Below are positions 34,700-49,000 of a stretch of DNA of 64,000 nt, piece by piece. Each line of letters opens with the position of its first letter. The first letter of the stretch is position 1. The notes under the pieces are model-generated. The model was not told the origin of the DNA. It worked only from the letters and a program-made list of their open reading frames with translations, and did no database searches. This DNA is from Capitella teleta (taxonomy: Eukaryota; Annelida; Polychaeta; Capitellidae), in the NCBI GenBank assembly GCA_000328365.1, contig KB308725.1, forward strand, positions 56,139-120,138, read 5' to 3'. Made by a program: the position numbers and the translations under genes.

Positions 34700-36600
34700 T
34701 AATTCTAGTTTGTAATATTTGTGTGAGAGGGTGTGAGAGGGTGTGTGTGTGTGTGTTTTATTTCCTCGTCATCTTTCTTATATAATTGTATCAAGTAAGC
34801 CATCAGAATCATTGCGAATCGCCAACCCGCACCAATCACCACATTAAGTCGTATGGGTTGGCAATTGGACCATATAATATGTATAATATAATAATATATT
34901 ATACAGCTATAGTAGTGAACCGCAGTTTTGTACATGGACAATATAACAGAATATTGCTAATTTGCTATGCATGTATGCAATGCAGGCCGGTGTATCCATA
35001 CAGTCCTAAGAGATGCAAGTACATAACTGGAGGTGTCACACATTATTGCATGCCTTCGATGTCATCCCGACAAAGTCGTAAATAAATGTTTGTGGGTACC
35101 TTTGTATAATGCACATGCATATGGCGTACTTGACGCAATGGGCCTCTGTTGCTACGCATTAAACCGCTTAACATGCATGTGTTACGTTGTATACCTGTCG
35201 CTTGGGTTGAATGGCTCCTGTACTGAAATACACGTGCATGTACTGTATTATCTATTGATGGCTTCGAGGGCTAATTTCTTGGGTTAATGGTGACCACAAT
35301 GTGCATCGATCGAAACTCTGCAACCAAGCGCACTCTATGAGGCGTAATCGCTAAACAGGAAACATCAATTCTGCACTAAACATACATTCTTCAAAAACCC
35401 ATCGACCCAGAGTCCCAGACGTCTCAACCTCACATACCACGTGACGTAAAGAGCTCAGCAAGCAAAGCTCGCTTTGATCTCGAAAGTGGAGACTTAAATC
35501 AGTCAACAGATTCGAGCGTCACGAGTCTACCACAATGCCCCTTAATAACAATACATGCTATTGCCGTTCGATATTTCCACATTAAGGATGATCTTTTAGA
35601 GACTTAGAAATTTAAGAGATCATAATTTATAATATTGCCATGGCGCAGTGGAATTCATTATTGCGTGTATTGATTTATTGGCATCGGTGTTAATAACACA
35701 TGCATGTCTTAGATTATTTGATCAAATTTCGACGGTGGACCTTGAAAACAGAGTGCAATGCGTGGATCGCTCTTTCCCTCCGTTATCATTCACGATGATG
35801 CGCGATTGTGAACAAATAAAAATTAAATGCCCACGGAAATACTGCCTAGATTCCTAGCTTTGATCTTGTTACAAGGGATAGGGTGCGCGCACTTTGTGAG
35901 GAATCATAACGCACTTCAAGGAACTCTTCACTGGTCGTAATATGTGAGGCACCACGGCAAAACCCCGCATATGTCACACACGAAAATAATTCCGAGTTAA
36001 TTATGTCCTCAGAAAGCTAATGGTATAAGATCTGATTTGTTGATAACGTGTGCGTTAGTTTGACTTTGAGGCGACTCATGAAGGAACCAGAGCGTCACCA
36101 TTTGGACAAACGCCAATTAATTTAAACAACAAAGAAAGTTGATTTCAGCATAACGCAGAAACCCCAATGAGCTAAATGACCCAATTGTCAAAATGTCTTC
36201 CCACTCCGACCTCACTGGAGGGCGAAATGTTGTACAACCTTTCATGCACTGAGGATTAGCACAGCATCACCGTTATGAATTCGTGATGATCGCAGAGGAT
36301 CGAATGCGAGGCCGTGGGTTGTTGGTCGCGTGACCATTTGACAACTAGTATCTGTGACATCTTACCGGATGGATCACCAGAGTGACCGGGACCACATAAC
36401 CCCGATATTGCTAGCTTGCAATATGCCAGGATACAATTATATAATGCGTTATGATATCCGGATTCGCGTCGATGGCACGTGTCACTTCATCATCATAACG
36501 CACTCATTGACTCTCCGAGTGCTATGGTAATCCTCGCCTTGTGTGTCAACGGATAATCCGTTTGTGGTGTAGAGTGGGATATCATGCTGCTTTTCTAAGT
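34700..36600. other. Intergenic region before transgelin
   Basis: Holds (GT)n at 34741-34756 and three copies of the recurrent motif ATCATAACGCA (35898-35915, 36445-36455 reversed, 36492-36504), the last two within 200 bp of the transgelin ATG. Open frames such as 35648-35857 lack any recognisable family or splice context. Confidence 0.45.
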
Positions 36601-36641
36601 CGCTTTGTTCGTAAAAACTCATTTGCAGCAATCTTGTAAAC

Positions 36642-38868
36642 ATGGCGAACAGAGGTGTTGCTTACGGATTCAGCAGACAATGCCACATGAAGGTTCGTTG
36701 CATTCATTACCTGATCAATACTCGATACTTTCGACATTCTTTATTCGCGCACTTGCATGTTTGTTCAGCGGTTATCACCCTCTTGATCTTGGTAATACGA
36801 GTATCTCCCTCGTAAAACAATCAAATTTACATGCATCAAACGTTGTCGCTTTTAGGGGTTCTTCAGAATAATTTTAAATTTCAGTGCATTTCAAATGTGG
36901 CATGCGAATTAATGGTTGGGGCGGGAAAGGTGCTTGTGAAAGTACCAAGTGCAATGTAGTTATCGGTATGATATGTACTTATGATGCGCTTCCGCTGTGT
37001 ACACTTGGTGTGGACTTTGCAACATTATGCAGGTGTGGGAATGTCGAGTGTAACTGATTTGGATGCAAAGAATTGTGTACTCGAGACAGTTGAATGCTCG
37101 GGAAACTTGATCAATACGCGTGCATTGTATTCCCAAATGTACATGCGGGCAAAAAGAAACACTTATGGTTGTGTTTTCAACATTACAACCACTTAACATT
37201 GAAGTCCTTATTTTCCCCGCTCACAATAAATTAATTATATGCGTACTGAATCGAGACACCTACCTCCTAATTTCCATAAGGTCCTCTGTCAAAATGGTGC
37301 TCCATCGCACAGACAATGTTGCCAATCCACAATCTTGGTAATTCTCTATAATGAGAACTCACACATCCAAACGAAATTTAAATTGTTTGATATGAATATT
37401 GCATGAATAACTTCCCCAGCTGAGGACGGTGAACTAGAAAACCGGGGAATGCCTGACACAATCCGTTATTGCGTCGGCCCTACAGTCTCCAGGGAGGGCT
37501 TCTTCGAAAATGCCGATTTTAACCTCCATGCAGGAGGACTGAATCAAGTCTACACCGACTCATATTATCAGCGACAACTCGGTATCGGATGAGTATTAGG
37601 GGATACATGGCTCAAAATCCCAAATTAGGTCCAAACCTGGAGGCAGAGATGCAGGATGGTCGCCTAAGTGGATGGTTTCTTCGGAAAGGCGTGTTTCTAG
37701 GATTGCGCGATCTGGATCAGGATTCGTGGAGCGAAGCGTGCATCTTGGCACCCAGGGAAGGGATCTGATACCGTGCCTGGACTCCTCTGCTGTTGATTCA
37801 GTGTGATCGGAATCTAAACGTGTCACACCAATGACTTAGTCACACCAATAATTAGTGATCCCTAAATGTATTAAATAGCAAGTGGTTTAGGTTCATACTA
37901 ATGCCCTACATATACAATGCACATAGCATGAGCATTTATGTATTATGTTATGTTTCTTAACATACCATAGGCGTTTCTTTTGCCCCTGTAAGTATGCAAG
38001 AGCGATCGACGGACGAACCGATTAGCGGTTATGAAGAATGAATGAATTATAAAAATTTTTTGGGGTGCAGATCTTACAGAAGTTCGACCTTGTGAGGGCG
38101 AAGGAGGCGCTTGCGTGGATTGAGGCGGTGGTGGGGCAACCTCTGAATCCAGCGGCCAATGATGTCGAGGATCAAACTGACGTGAAAACCTGCCTCAAAG
38201 ATGGCCAGATGCTTTGCAGGTTAATTCGAGAAATTTCATCTACTGTGTCGCAAATGTGACACTGATTTTGTCTTCATTTATTCAGATTAATGAATATTCT
38301 GAATCCTGGAGCTATTAGAAAAATCAACGAAAGCAAATTGGCTTTCAAAGAAGTGAGCTGGTTGTCAGAATTGACGGTGAAGAATTCTGAAGAATTTCCT
38401 CTTTTATACAGATGGAAAATATAGAAATGTTCCTCAAAGCCTGTCGTAACTTTGGCATGAAGGAGGTGGATACTTTTCAAACGCAAGATTTATACGAAGC
38501 CAAAGCAATGTTCTCGGTGAGAAAAAAAAAAAAATACATAAAAAATAAAATAAATTACAGTATATTAATTTTACTCCAGGTGATCAATTGTTTATACTCA
38601 TTAGGATCATTGGTGAGTATTTTTAATTTTACGTCATTTTTGTTTGTTTTTGTTTCGAGGCTTTTGTACATGTACCTTTAATCCCAAGGCAAAAAAGAAC
38701 GGCTTTGATGGACCGACCATTGGCGTTAAAATAGCTGAGGAAAATCGAAGAACGTTCACAGAAGATCAAATAGCGAAAGGCAAAATGCACATTAATCTTC
38801 AGTACGGATGCACATCGGGAGCGTCTCAGAAAGGCATGAGGCCGTACGGAGCGTCACTGAAAATGTGA
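36642..38868 (+). CDS. TAGLN: Transgelin / calponin-family actin-binding protein
   Basis: Actin-bundling protein of contractile cells and the cytoskeleton. Exons: 36642-36692, 38071-38219, 38286-38352, 38412-38516, 38580-38612, 38689-38868; 194 residues (human transgelin 201). It starts MANRGVAYGFSRQCHMK. A single type-3 calponin-homology domain spans about residues 20-135 (EALAWIEAVVG, CLKDGQMLCRL, AFKEMENIEMFLKACRNFGM, QDLYEAKAMF). One calponin-like repeat closes the protein (INLQYGCTSGASQKGMRPYG), which marks transgelin rather than calponin, which has three. Phases agree at every junction. The 1.38 kb first intron contrasts with four introns of 59-76 nt. AATAAA lies at 39074-39079, facing CACHD1 from the other strand. 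Confidence 0.95.
36693..38070. other. Long first intron of the transgelin gene
   Basis: About 1.4 kb with a GC-richer block at 37420-37830 that has a minus-strand open frame (37596-37826) of no known family. First introns of muscle-type genes often carry enhancers, but I saw no clear CArG box. Confidence 0.3.
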
Positions 38869-39415
38869 ATTCTGCCGATTTATTGCCATCCTGTAACAAA
38901 AGACTTATTTAGACTCATATTCACCAGTTACTCTGCAAATTGTTATTCATAAATTTAATGTTATTGATCTGTTAAATGTTATATCTTTAATTTATATGAC
39001 CAGGAGTTCGAATAACTTCACCTCATTTAAAAGAATTATTATTCACAAATTATACACTACTTGGGATTAGATAAATAAATTTATAAATAATTCTGCAATT
39101 CGTAGCTCTGCTTTTCACTGTCATGAGATGGAGCTGAGCAAATACTATTCTCACCATACTTCAATAATTCTCCGCTTATAAGTGTTTGCTCATACGACTC
39201 TAGGGCAAATATGGTGGGAGTACTTTATAACAATGAACAGTGCACCAATCTGCTATTCAACTATGTAAATAAGGTATCACCACAAAAGGAGTATTTTCTA
39301 TGAAAGCCAGAGGAGCCATATACCAGGATATGAAGAAATGATATGCACCCAACCTGTAATTTCCTTGCTTTCAGATAAAAATACAAACACAAGAATTATG
39401 ATATAATTATAATAT

Positions 39416-39421
39416 TTTATT
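39416..39421 (-). terminator. Likely poly(A) signal of CACHD1
   Basis: TTTATT on the plus strand is AATAAA on the minus strand, 593 nt past the CACHD1 stop. This gives a long AT-rich 3' UTR that converges on the transgelin end. Confidence 0.5.
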
Positions 39422-40013
39422 ATGATCTACACATATAAACAAGTAGACAGAAGAGATAAAATCTACCGTAGCTAAAACATATTTGCAGAAGGAAAGAAAT
39501 GAAGATTTGAGGTAAAATTGTATAACGAAACACGGACGCAGTTAAAATCATGTAGCGACACATGAAAATTAATTTGAGTATAAAAATAAAAAAAAATAAA
39601 AAACTGCTATGTTATCTAAAAGGTACAGCAGCTAAAAACACCTGGAAGAAAACTTGCATTGCAATCAATCAATTTGAAAATAGCACAGATTGACCAGTAA
39701 AAAGTTGTAAAATACAGGTTTTGATCTATGTAGGTTGTCATTCTTGGTAATAAATAATTGAAAACAATATGTCAGCCTCAAAGTATTATGCTCATGTTTA
39801 TGGCAAAAGGCATCAATCATTGGATTGAAGCTCAACAATTAAAATCACCTATCACACATCACATATCCAAACATTCATCTAACAACAGAACTAGCACCAA
39901 AGGACATTGTGATAATTTGTGACAAAATACAGAAAACCACCCTGTATGTGAACATAAAACACAGTATATATCCTGTCATAGCAACAGTTTGAGAAAGCAC
40001 ACGTCCCATGACG

Positions 40014-43000
40014 TCAGTGGCTGTCCACCATGTGAACCTGCACATTCGCAATCACTCTGTTTGGCGATGCCGTATCCGTAGCGACCAATATGGTCTGGCC
40101 AGGAACGTTCTCCATCATCACATGAGGATCGCGTTTATTGGCGGGGGGAGGGGGCAGGATGCCTGATCCACGCGAACTGACGCTGAGAGGCGGGCGGTAC
40201 CGATCGCGACTGATGATCAGGGGCTCAGCGCAGGTGGTGCTGGCCTGCTCACTGTCTCCGTCTTGGGGAGTCATGGTGCTGTAGCCCAAGTCACTCTCTG
40301 CGTTGGTGGGACGCCTGTAAGACGTGTTCATGCGGTATGGAGAAATATTTGCTGGATTCTCAAAGGACGCTAAGATGATATTTGTGTGACCTGCAAATGA
40401 CATCAACATGAATCTCAATTACTGAACTCAGATGCACTGACCTCCAGCTGGTCCTGGTTCATCCAGGCTCTCCAGCTCCTCCAGTTCATTGTCCAGCGAT
40501 GTTCTACGACCAGAGGTTGCATCTGGAGGCAGACCGGCCATGTAGTGCGGCTGGGCTGAGCGGTGCACGTGATTTCGGTAGCAGTAAATGCCGAGCGCCA
40601 ACACTAGGAAGCATCCCATGATGCCCCCTGCGACCGGCCCCACAGGCGTGCTCTTCATGGCCTCTGCACCCTCAGGGTCAGCTGAAAACAAACGGTCAGA
40701 GACACTGCTCTCCCACATGAAACAACTCACAACTGAAGTGGACCTGGTCGTTGTAGGGCGTGGCAGCACCTAGTACGCCAGCAAAACAGATCCTTTGCGA
40801 TGCGCAGTAGGTCTTATCGAGAGGAGTAACTCCGTCAGTGTGCAGCTCACACCACTCACAATCAAGTACTCCCATGCAATCCCTGGAAACACAGTACATC
40901 AAAAAACCATCAACGCTCATTTGTTGAGCTTACATCTTGGTCTTGCGGTGTTCGCAGTTGGACTGGTAGCACTGGGCAAGATTTTCCCGTACTTCTTGAC
41001 GCACAGGAACTGGTTGCTCCTCTTCCTCCGGGAAATGCACACAACTCGGATTCCTAAAAAAAAAAAAGTTCTCCTTCATCCCCGAAATGAAACCAACATC
41101 AAAACTGACCGATTCTCTTCATCGAGCAGCTGTCCAGTACAGAAGTCCATCTGAAGAGGACACTCACAAGGACATTCGCACTCTGATTGCTCCATTCGAT
41201 GGCAGTTCAGGCAGAGACGGTCAATCATGCTGCATGGACAGAAGGCACGCATCATGTGACACGTCTCATTGACGACCCCCATGAAGAGATTGGTTCCGGG
41301 GATGGGCGCTATCTGGTACTTAGCGCAATGTTCTCCATGCACGAGATTAGTCACAATTCCATCAAGGCTTGTATTGAACTGAGAACAAAATATATATGCA
41401 TATAAATGAAATTTCTTTTGGAAAAATTTAGATGAAGACCTGATAAAATCTTTGTATCGTTCGATCAGTGTATCCGTTGCACAACTTTTTGGTGACAAAA
41501 CCTTCGTGATTGAGAATATCGTTGGCGGCCAACGGTTCCTGTGAACAAAAGTTGAAAGAGTGCATGAGGGGAGAAGAGCGAGGGTTACTTTGTGCGTGAT
41601 GTGCTTCTGCTCCATCGGAGCTCTTCCTGTTGGTTCAATCAAGCCACGATGCGCTATCAGGTAACCGCGATCGTCCATCACAAAACACCTATAGCAAAAA
41701 TGAAGAGGTGAAAGATCACATGATACAGATAGGATAGTTCACCTGATGTGCTCCTGTTGACATGCAGACAACTGCTCAATTAGCAGTTTGTAGAAGAACT
41801 TGAGCGTCACGTCCATACCCATCACAGCAGTGATCGGGTCGTGAGGCCCATGTGGAGCAGAATGCCTGCGGGATGACATTCACATCTGGTCAAGTACGTC
41901 AGAGAGACAACTCACTTTCCCTCGTAGATGGCGTGACTGATGGTGACAATGTAGCCGGCCCCTCCCTGATCCAGGTACGGAGCAGTGAACGTCACCTTGC
42001 CAGGGTACTCGTGCGCACGCTGATACCTGATCAGAAGGAGGAGTTAGAGAGAGGAGAGACAGATCAGCTGCACTCACCATTCGCGCTTGGTTGGGTCGAG
42101 GGTCTTGCTGAGCAGAGCTCCAGGAAACATGCGCATAACGCCATTGGAAGTAGCCACGTATCTGAGAGAATAAGAGGTTAGCAAAAAGGAGAAGCCAAGA
42201 GGGCAGGGCTGACCGGCGAATGATGTAATCGTTGAGCTGACTATGGACGTACTGCTGAGTCCATTCGCTGTTGATTCTACTCGTGGCTAAAACGTCTTTC
42301 TTGATCTCAGGCTGAGAATAGCAGGCGTCAGCTCAAGAAAAGAAAAAAACACACTCAAATCACCTTCATGCCAGGGTTACGAATGAGGTTGAGGTTGTCA
42401 TTGAGGTAGGCCAGGTATCCTTGCACCATGAGCTTCGTCTCTGGACCAAGGGTCTGACTCAGGTGTTCAAAGGGAAGTTGGAAAGCACCGGCTGAGAGGA
42501 ACAGGGAAGAGGCGTCTGTGGGAGACAGTGAGCACAGCAGAAGAGGCGAGCGCTCGTTCACTCACCCATGGTGGCCAACTGCTTCAGGTGCATGCAAGTG
42601 TTGTCCGTTGGCAGCAGATCCAAGCGATGGTAAACCAACTGTGGCTGACCGGAAACTGCAACAAAATCAAATATAACAAATTCTGAGTAATGAGAAAGAT
42701 AAACTAACCATGCACAGAACGAATTTCGCGAGGAGTTGACCCATCTTGAATGGACTTAACGACCAGAATAAAAGGGCTGTGTTCCATCTGGAAAATAAAA
42801 ATCCTTTAATATGAAAGCTATTATATTTTTGAATACCTCACCTTCAGAATATCAAGATGTTTCCATGCGTACATGACGTTTATGGTGGGTGATAGCTTAA
42901 ACACTGCACTGTGCTGCTCAGATCGTGGCATTACAAGGGAAGCATTTCCAGAAGGTTCCCTACAAAATCTCCAGTTAATAAAATCCCCCATTCAACAAGA

Positions 43001-46000
43001 GACCTACTTCAGAATCCTCCGTAGAACAGATTCAAAGCCGGGAACTTGCTCAAAGTGCGAGACTTCTGTGTGCATCGGTTGCACACGCATCAAATACGGA
43101 CGGGGCAGAGATTTGTGCATCACAACATATCCTGTTAGAAGGAAAAAAAGAGAGAGAAAAAAAGAGAGATAAAAATGATGTTGGGCAGAGAGCGCCCACC
43201 GTGATGGTCAATGAGGAATGCTTCCAAGTTCTGCTTCTGGTTGAAGTAGGTCACATCCTCGACCAGGTCACCCAAGTGAATGTCCAGTCCGACCACTCCA
43301 AGAAGACGGCCACTCTCAAAGCAGGGCCACGTCATGGACATCAACACCCCTGTACGAGCGATTAAAACCGGATTTCAACCAATCAGGGACAGCTTACCAG
43401 ACTGCGTTTCCTGATCGAGGAACGGGAGAGAGATCTGTGGGAAGTTAGGCGTTGGCTGTTGGAAGATCTCAAAGATGTTGCCCATTTTGGAACTCAGGTC
43501 GCTTGGGGTGCTAACAGCCACCATCTTGCCCTTCTGTGAGTGTTGCAACTTGTTGAACAGACGGGGGAAGAAGGAAAACCCACGCACCTTAATTACAGAC
43601 GGGTGACTCGGCTTCACTGAATACTTTTCAAAATTCTGCTCTGCCACATCTTGCAGGAATCCCTTCTCATAAATTATGGGTTTGCCGTCTGTTCAAGGTG
43701 GATGGTGAAAAAGGGAGTCGTCTCTCATTACAACACTCACCGTCTATCAGAATAAATGTGTTGACGCCCACGCTGTAATTAAGCCGAGCATTCTGAGTAG
43801 AAATTGTCTCCAAGACAGCTTTGCCTTCCACTAACGATGAAAGCAAACCTCGGCTGACATACGCAATAAGAATGCTCTCTGGGGATTGAATGAACATGAG
43901 ATGCAGAACAGCAACTAACAGGTAGTGATACCATTCTCAGCAGTTTTGTTGGCTTCAGCCAGAGTATTGCTGATCAAACGGAATGCTTCTTGGAATCCTA
44001 ACGAATGATTGGTGCTGGCTGTGCATAGAGATTTGTCAGAGACATCTGATAATGAAACCGCAATCTCACATTTATCTTTGGCGACGTCATCGATGAACTT
44101 GTTGAGATAGACGCGCGACTCAGGAGAAATGCTGCACAGTTTGTGGTTGACGCAGCCGTCATCACGAGCGTGCGTCACGCTCGATGACAGCGCAAAAACC
44201 GACACATGGTCATCCTCATTGAGCGACAGCAAGATCTGCTTGCTGACCGCTTTGGCAATGGTCAGCTGGTTCTGGCTAAGCGAAATGCCGTGCTCCATGA
44301 CAATGACCACATGTTTGGGCTGGGGGTTGACTGTCTTGATGTACACAGCTCTGTCATAATGACCGATGCTAAAAATTACCAAAAACCTATGAGTAATATT
44401 TGCGTACCTGTGTCGGGAATCTTGTAACTCTCTGCAGTGAGCGTATGGGATGTGATCAAAGTTCTGAGCAGGGAACTCATTGTGAATGCCCCCAGTACTG
44501 ATGAAGTACTGCCACTTGGTCCCAGACTTATACACAACATTGTGTTGGAAAACTGTGGAGGGACAAAAGAATTGATGCCTAACAAAAAAAACCCCAAAAA
44601 ACCAGACCTTCTGTTAGGTTACGTCCAGGATTAAAGGCAAATGGCGAAGCATTGTGAGGTAGGAGGTCACAGGTCAGTCGCTGGGAGACTGAGCGACCGT
44701 ACAGTTCATTCCACCTGAGAGAGAAGATGCATAGAGAAGATGCATAGAGGAGAGGTATGTGCTTACTTGAGTTCTGAGAGAGGCAGACTGCAGCAGTCTC
44801 TGCTCAGAGTGAGCGGTTGCTGCAAATGCTGGTGAAACAGCGTTTCAGTGGTCAACTTGATGGTGTGCACTAGGTTGATGTACTGCCCCGCCTTGACTTG
44901 TAATTTCTCCGCCAACTGAATAAATGATCGTGTGCTAAGTGGTCTGATGTGACACGAGGAGTGCTTACCTCATGCAATGCGTCGAATACGTCTTCCTTGA
45001 CTGCAGTGTACGAGAGAGAATCAAAGATGCCCTGCGAAAAAAAGAAGATATGAACACACCTATAACCACTTAGCACAAAACGGAACAGATTGTGAAAAGC
45101 AGATAAAATTTCAGCACTTTATAAAACACAGCCTCATAGGTCATTATTAGCTCATAAAACATATCAGAATGTTCCTAAAGATGGATCAACAAGATGAGAG
45201 GGAGATAAAAAAAAGATAGTCAACACTAGGCTGGAGATTGTGAGCAGAAATCACGAGCACAGACACGCACGGAGAAAGCGATCTGTTTGTCCACTGCATG
45301 GGGGGAGTCCTCAGTGAGCAAAAAATATAGCATTTGCAAGAGAGGAAAAAAAATAGGAAAAATGAGAAGGCATTAGCAGCAGGAGATGATGAAGAAGAAA
45401 AATCAGATGAAAGTCTGGAGTTTTTGAAGGATGTTGATAACCCATGGGAGCGATTGGCCCTGTTAGGCTGAATATGGGAGAGTCAGGGAGACTGGGAGTC
45501 TATGAGGAGGTCACTTGGTTTACAGATGCCTCAAAGGTCCAATGTTGTTAACTCGGTTAACAACATTGTTAACGAGGCGAGCGTGTCTTGTTTCAAATCA
45601 AATCGAGTGCTCAGTGACTATAGTCATTATACTGTCACAAAAGTGCGATCTAATGCACACGTCTGTTAAAAAAGAATTATACTACACTCTTGAAAATGGA
45701 GGAGGAAACTTCGGAAATCGAATATTTCGTTGAAAAGTCCATAAACATTATAATCAAGGAAAATAGCACAGGTATACGTGTACTTGTATTATAAATTCAT
45801 AATATCGAATTGTTGATCAATAACTCATGGGGATAAACTATTAAAAGAAAAAGGCACTTTGACAGACGGTCGGTCTTAAACTGAATGAATTTAAACATTT
45901 CAGAGCTGTTGGTGCAAGGGTAGAGACGAAAGACTCCGTCTCAAAAGCACTTCAATAACAGAGAAAACATTCAATGAAAGAACGGCGAAGAAAAAGGAAA

Positions 46001-49000
46001 ACAGAGCAAGAAAAATTTGAGGGGAAAAAAAGGTGCCGTTCTGGAAATTAATACCCTCTTAGAGTACAAAGGAAGCCTCTCTTCAGGAATGGAAAAATGT
46101 TCCCGACAGATTACAAAGCGAGTGGCGTCTCAACGCGTAATTAATGAAGAATGTCACTAATGGCTGTGAGGATTCTTCGATTCGGAACATATATCACGAA
46201 CTGCGTGTGGGATATGTCATGTGTATTACATACACAGTGCAAGCAAGCCTGATGCTCACTTAAGATATATAATTAGCACGAATACCATACATGCAGAACG
46301 TATTGTGCCGTAAGGTTTAAGTCCGTGTACAAACATGGCAAGTCGGTGATTAAATTCGTCGTGGCTTACGACATTCGGTCATAGGATGATCCAATGACGT
46401 GACGCAAGCACAATTAATGGATCCCATACCATACTGAGTATTGTGTCCGATTTAATGCAAACCATGCGCTCAATTTCTCATGAAAAATTATTTAAAAAAA
46501 AAAGAAAAGAAAATGTGGCCAACCATGCCTGAGTCTCAGGATATTACACAATAATGGTTATTAGATAATCTCTATCTACAGCCAAGAGGCTAGAGTTTCC
46601 GAATTCAGGCCATAGGATTAGGACATATGAAGCCGGTTGCTAATGTTGACCTCGGCGCGGAATTTCGGCAGCAATAAGCATTGATTTAGCGTTACTTTCG
46701 ACGACTGTTTATTTTCATACAAATACGTAGCATAAGTCTCAGGGAATTGGACCGCATTGCGCAAAAGCCACAGCTTCAACTTCTCAACACTAAGGTGCAA
46801 AACAATTTGAGCATCAAAGCGAAAATCGTGGCCATAAAAACACATCAGTAGCAGTGACTGTAGCACATTATCGCAAATTCTTCGACCTCGTGTTAGACGG
46901 TGTTTAACCCGTGAGCACACTAGTTTTATGGCGTCGGTGGAGATATGTACTGCTGCGTTAAATATCGAACAGTCATCGTCCGAGTAAACAAGCGCCGTCG
47001 AACTGATGGTCGTTAGGACGCGATTCAGGCGAACGAAACGAGCTTTTAATGGCATCAAGACACTCGTGTGTCTTCCAAGGTGTTGGTTGCGTCGATTGAG
47101 TCGCTGTAATAACGGAAAGGAGCGAGCGATATGGCGATCATAGATTACATCACTAACGACACTAAGAGAATAATTCTCGTCATTCAGTTTAATGTCTACT
47201 CAATGCTCATAGCTCTGAAGCAGGGTGCCGCGAGTCGCCCCTCGTCCAGGAGGCTAGTGAAGGCTGCCGGTTCGCACGCGACGCGAGAAAGGCAAATTGC
47301 AGCGCAATTTTTGCTTCTTTCTGGTGAGCACATTGCAAATGGTGCAATGTCAATGTGCCTGCAATGTGCCAAGACTGTCGACTGGAGGCGGCCCAATCGT
47401 CCTATATGATTCGATATGACCTACTTCACTTGCGTGTGCACTTAAATGGGTACTGACTTCATGTACGCCCGGAAGCTCACATGTCGGTTCATTAAAATCA
47501 CTTAAAATCGTTTGTAAACAAGACTAGGCCAATATACAATAAACGGCATAATGTTGACGGGTCGATGTAATTAATATCAGCGAATGATACATATGGAAAT
47601 ATAATGAAGCCTCTCTATTCAATTCATCTACCGGTATTAAAGTGGTAAATAGCCGGAAGGGTAGCCGCAGGCCACAGAACACGAAGAACAACAACAATAA
47701 GCGCCAAATAAACAATACTCAGCGATGGCGGACAATACTGAACATGAGAGCAAGCAAGGCGAGCGACATTCGCACGACAGCCACCAATCTGGGGCCTGCA
47801 GATTCATTAGCAGGTTGGGCTGCCGGCGAAATGCAAGAAGCACTTTGAGCTGAACTCTGCGCTCGATTTGATTATTGGTCGATTCGTTTGATGTGCGAAA
47901 TGATGGCGGCGTCTTTTGTTCGCGGCGCCCGAGGCTGACGCATGCGCGGTGGCACTCAGTCAGTGGCGGCTGTCTCCTAATGCGGCGACCCTCATGACTC
48001 ACTCTGGGGAATATGAATCTCTGCTGCATAGGCAAGACATTGCATGTTCATACTATACGGCATGTATGTGCTAATGCAGTCTGTACTCAGGTACAAATCA
48101 CAATACGAACCCCACGGAATAGTATATATGACAGTACTACATAGCACCAAACATGCGACAATAGAATCTTTGATAATTGGTATAGCACGATACACAGATC
48201 TGGCCAACTACGGTAATTCGTCAGATAACTCAGATTAGTTAAATAAACGCAGGGACGTTAGCTGCGCCATAAGCTTCAATGCATGATTAATGGCACACGT
48301 ACATTGTACGCACAACCAGGTGAAACGAACACTTCGCTCGACGCAACGAGAAATCCGCGCACATCGTTTCAGAGTGCTCGCGGATGAAAGTTCTCGGCGA
48401 CCCGTTGAGCGTTGACAAATGAGCGCAATTAGGCCCCGCAGCAACAATTCATTCGAACTCGGGGAAAGGGAACCATTGAACAATTCGTTAAATGGCGCAG
48501 AGAGGAACGCCCGAAGGCCAAACGCTTCATCTTACATGCCACCCGGCAGGAGATGGTGAAACATGAGCGCTGCTCAGAGTCGAATGCAACACGGCATCTG
48601 AACAAAGGAGAAGCGCTAATACACTACGGGTGCATGGACCGTATATCTTACGCAACGACCCATCTCACTCGCTCTCAGATTTGCAGTGAGGCATGGCTAT
48701 CGGTAAGTTACTAGTGTCACATCGACGGCTAAAAAGAGCCGGAGATGACCAATAGTGAATGGTCAGTGAATGGGCAATATATCATGAGAAGGAGGTCCAT
48801 CACTCTTATGACCATAGCAAACCGCTTAGTCGCAATGTGGAATTACGATTCGGTAAAACGCACCGCGTGAACTTTGGGGAAGAAATGAAAGAGCTGAGAA
48901 GAAAAAAATCAACGCTTTGATACCAATTCGCCCCGGAGGCTTTTGTGGCTAAGAAATTCTTGCGAAAAGGTTGAACTGCAGAAGATCGCGTCCATCGTGT

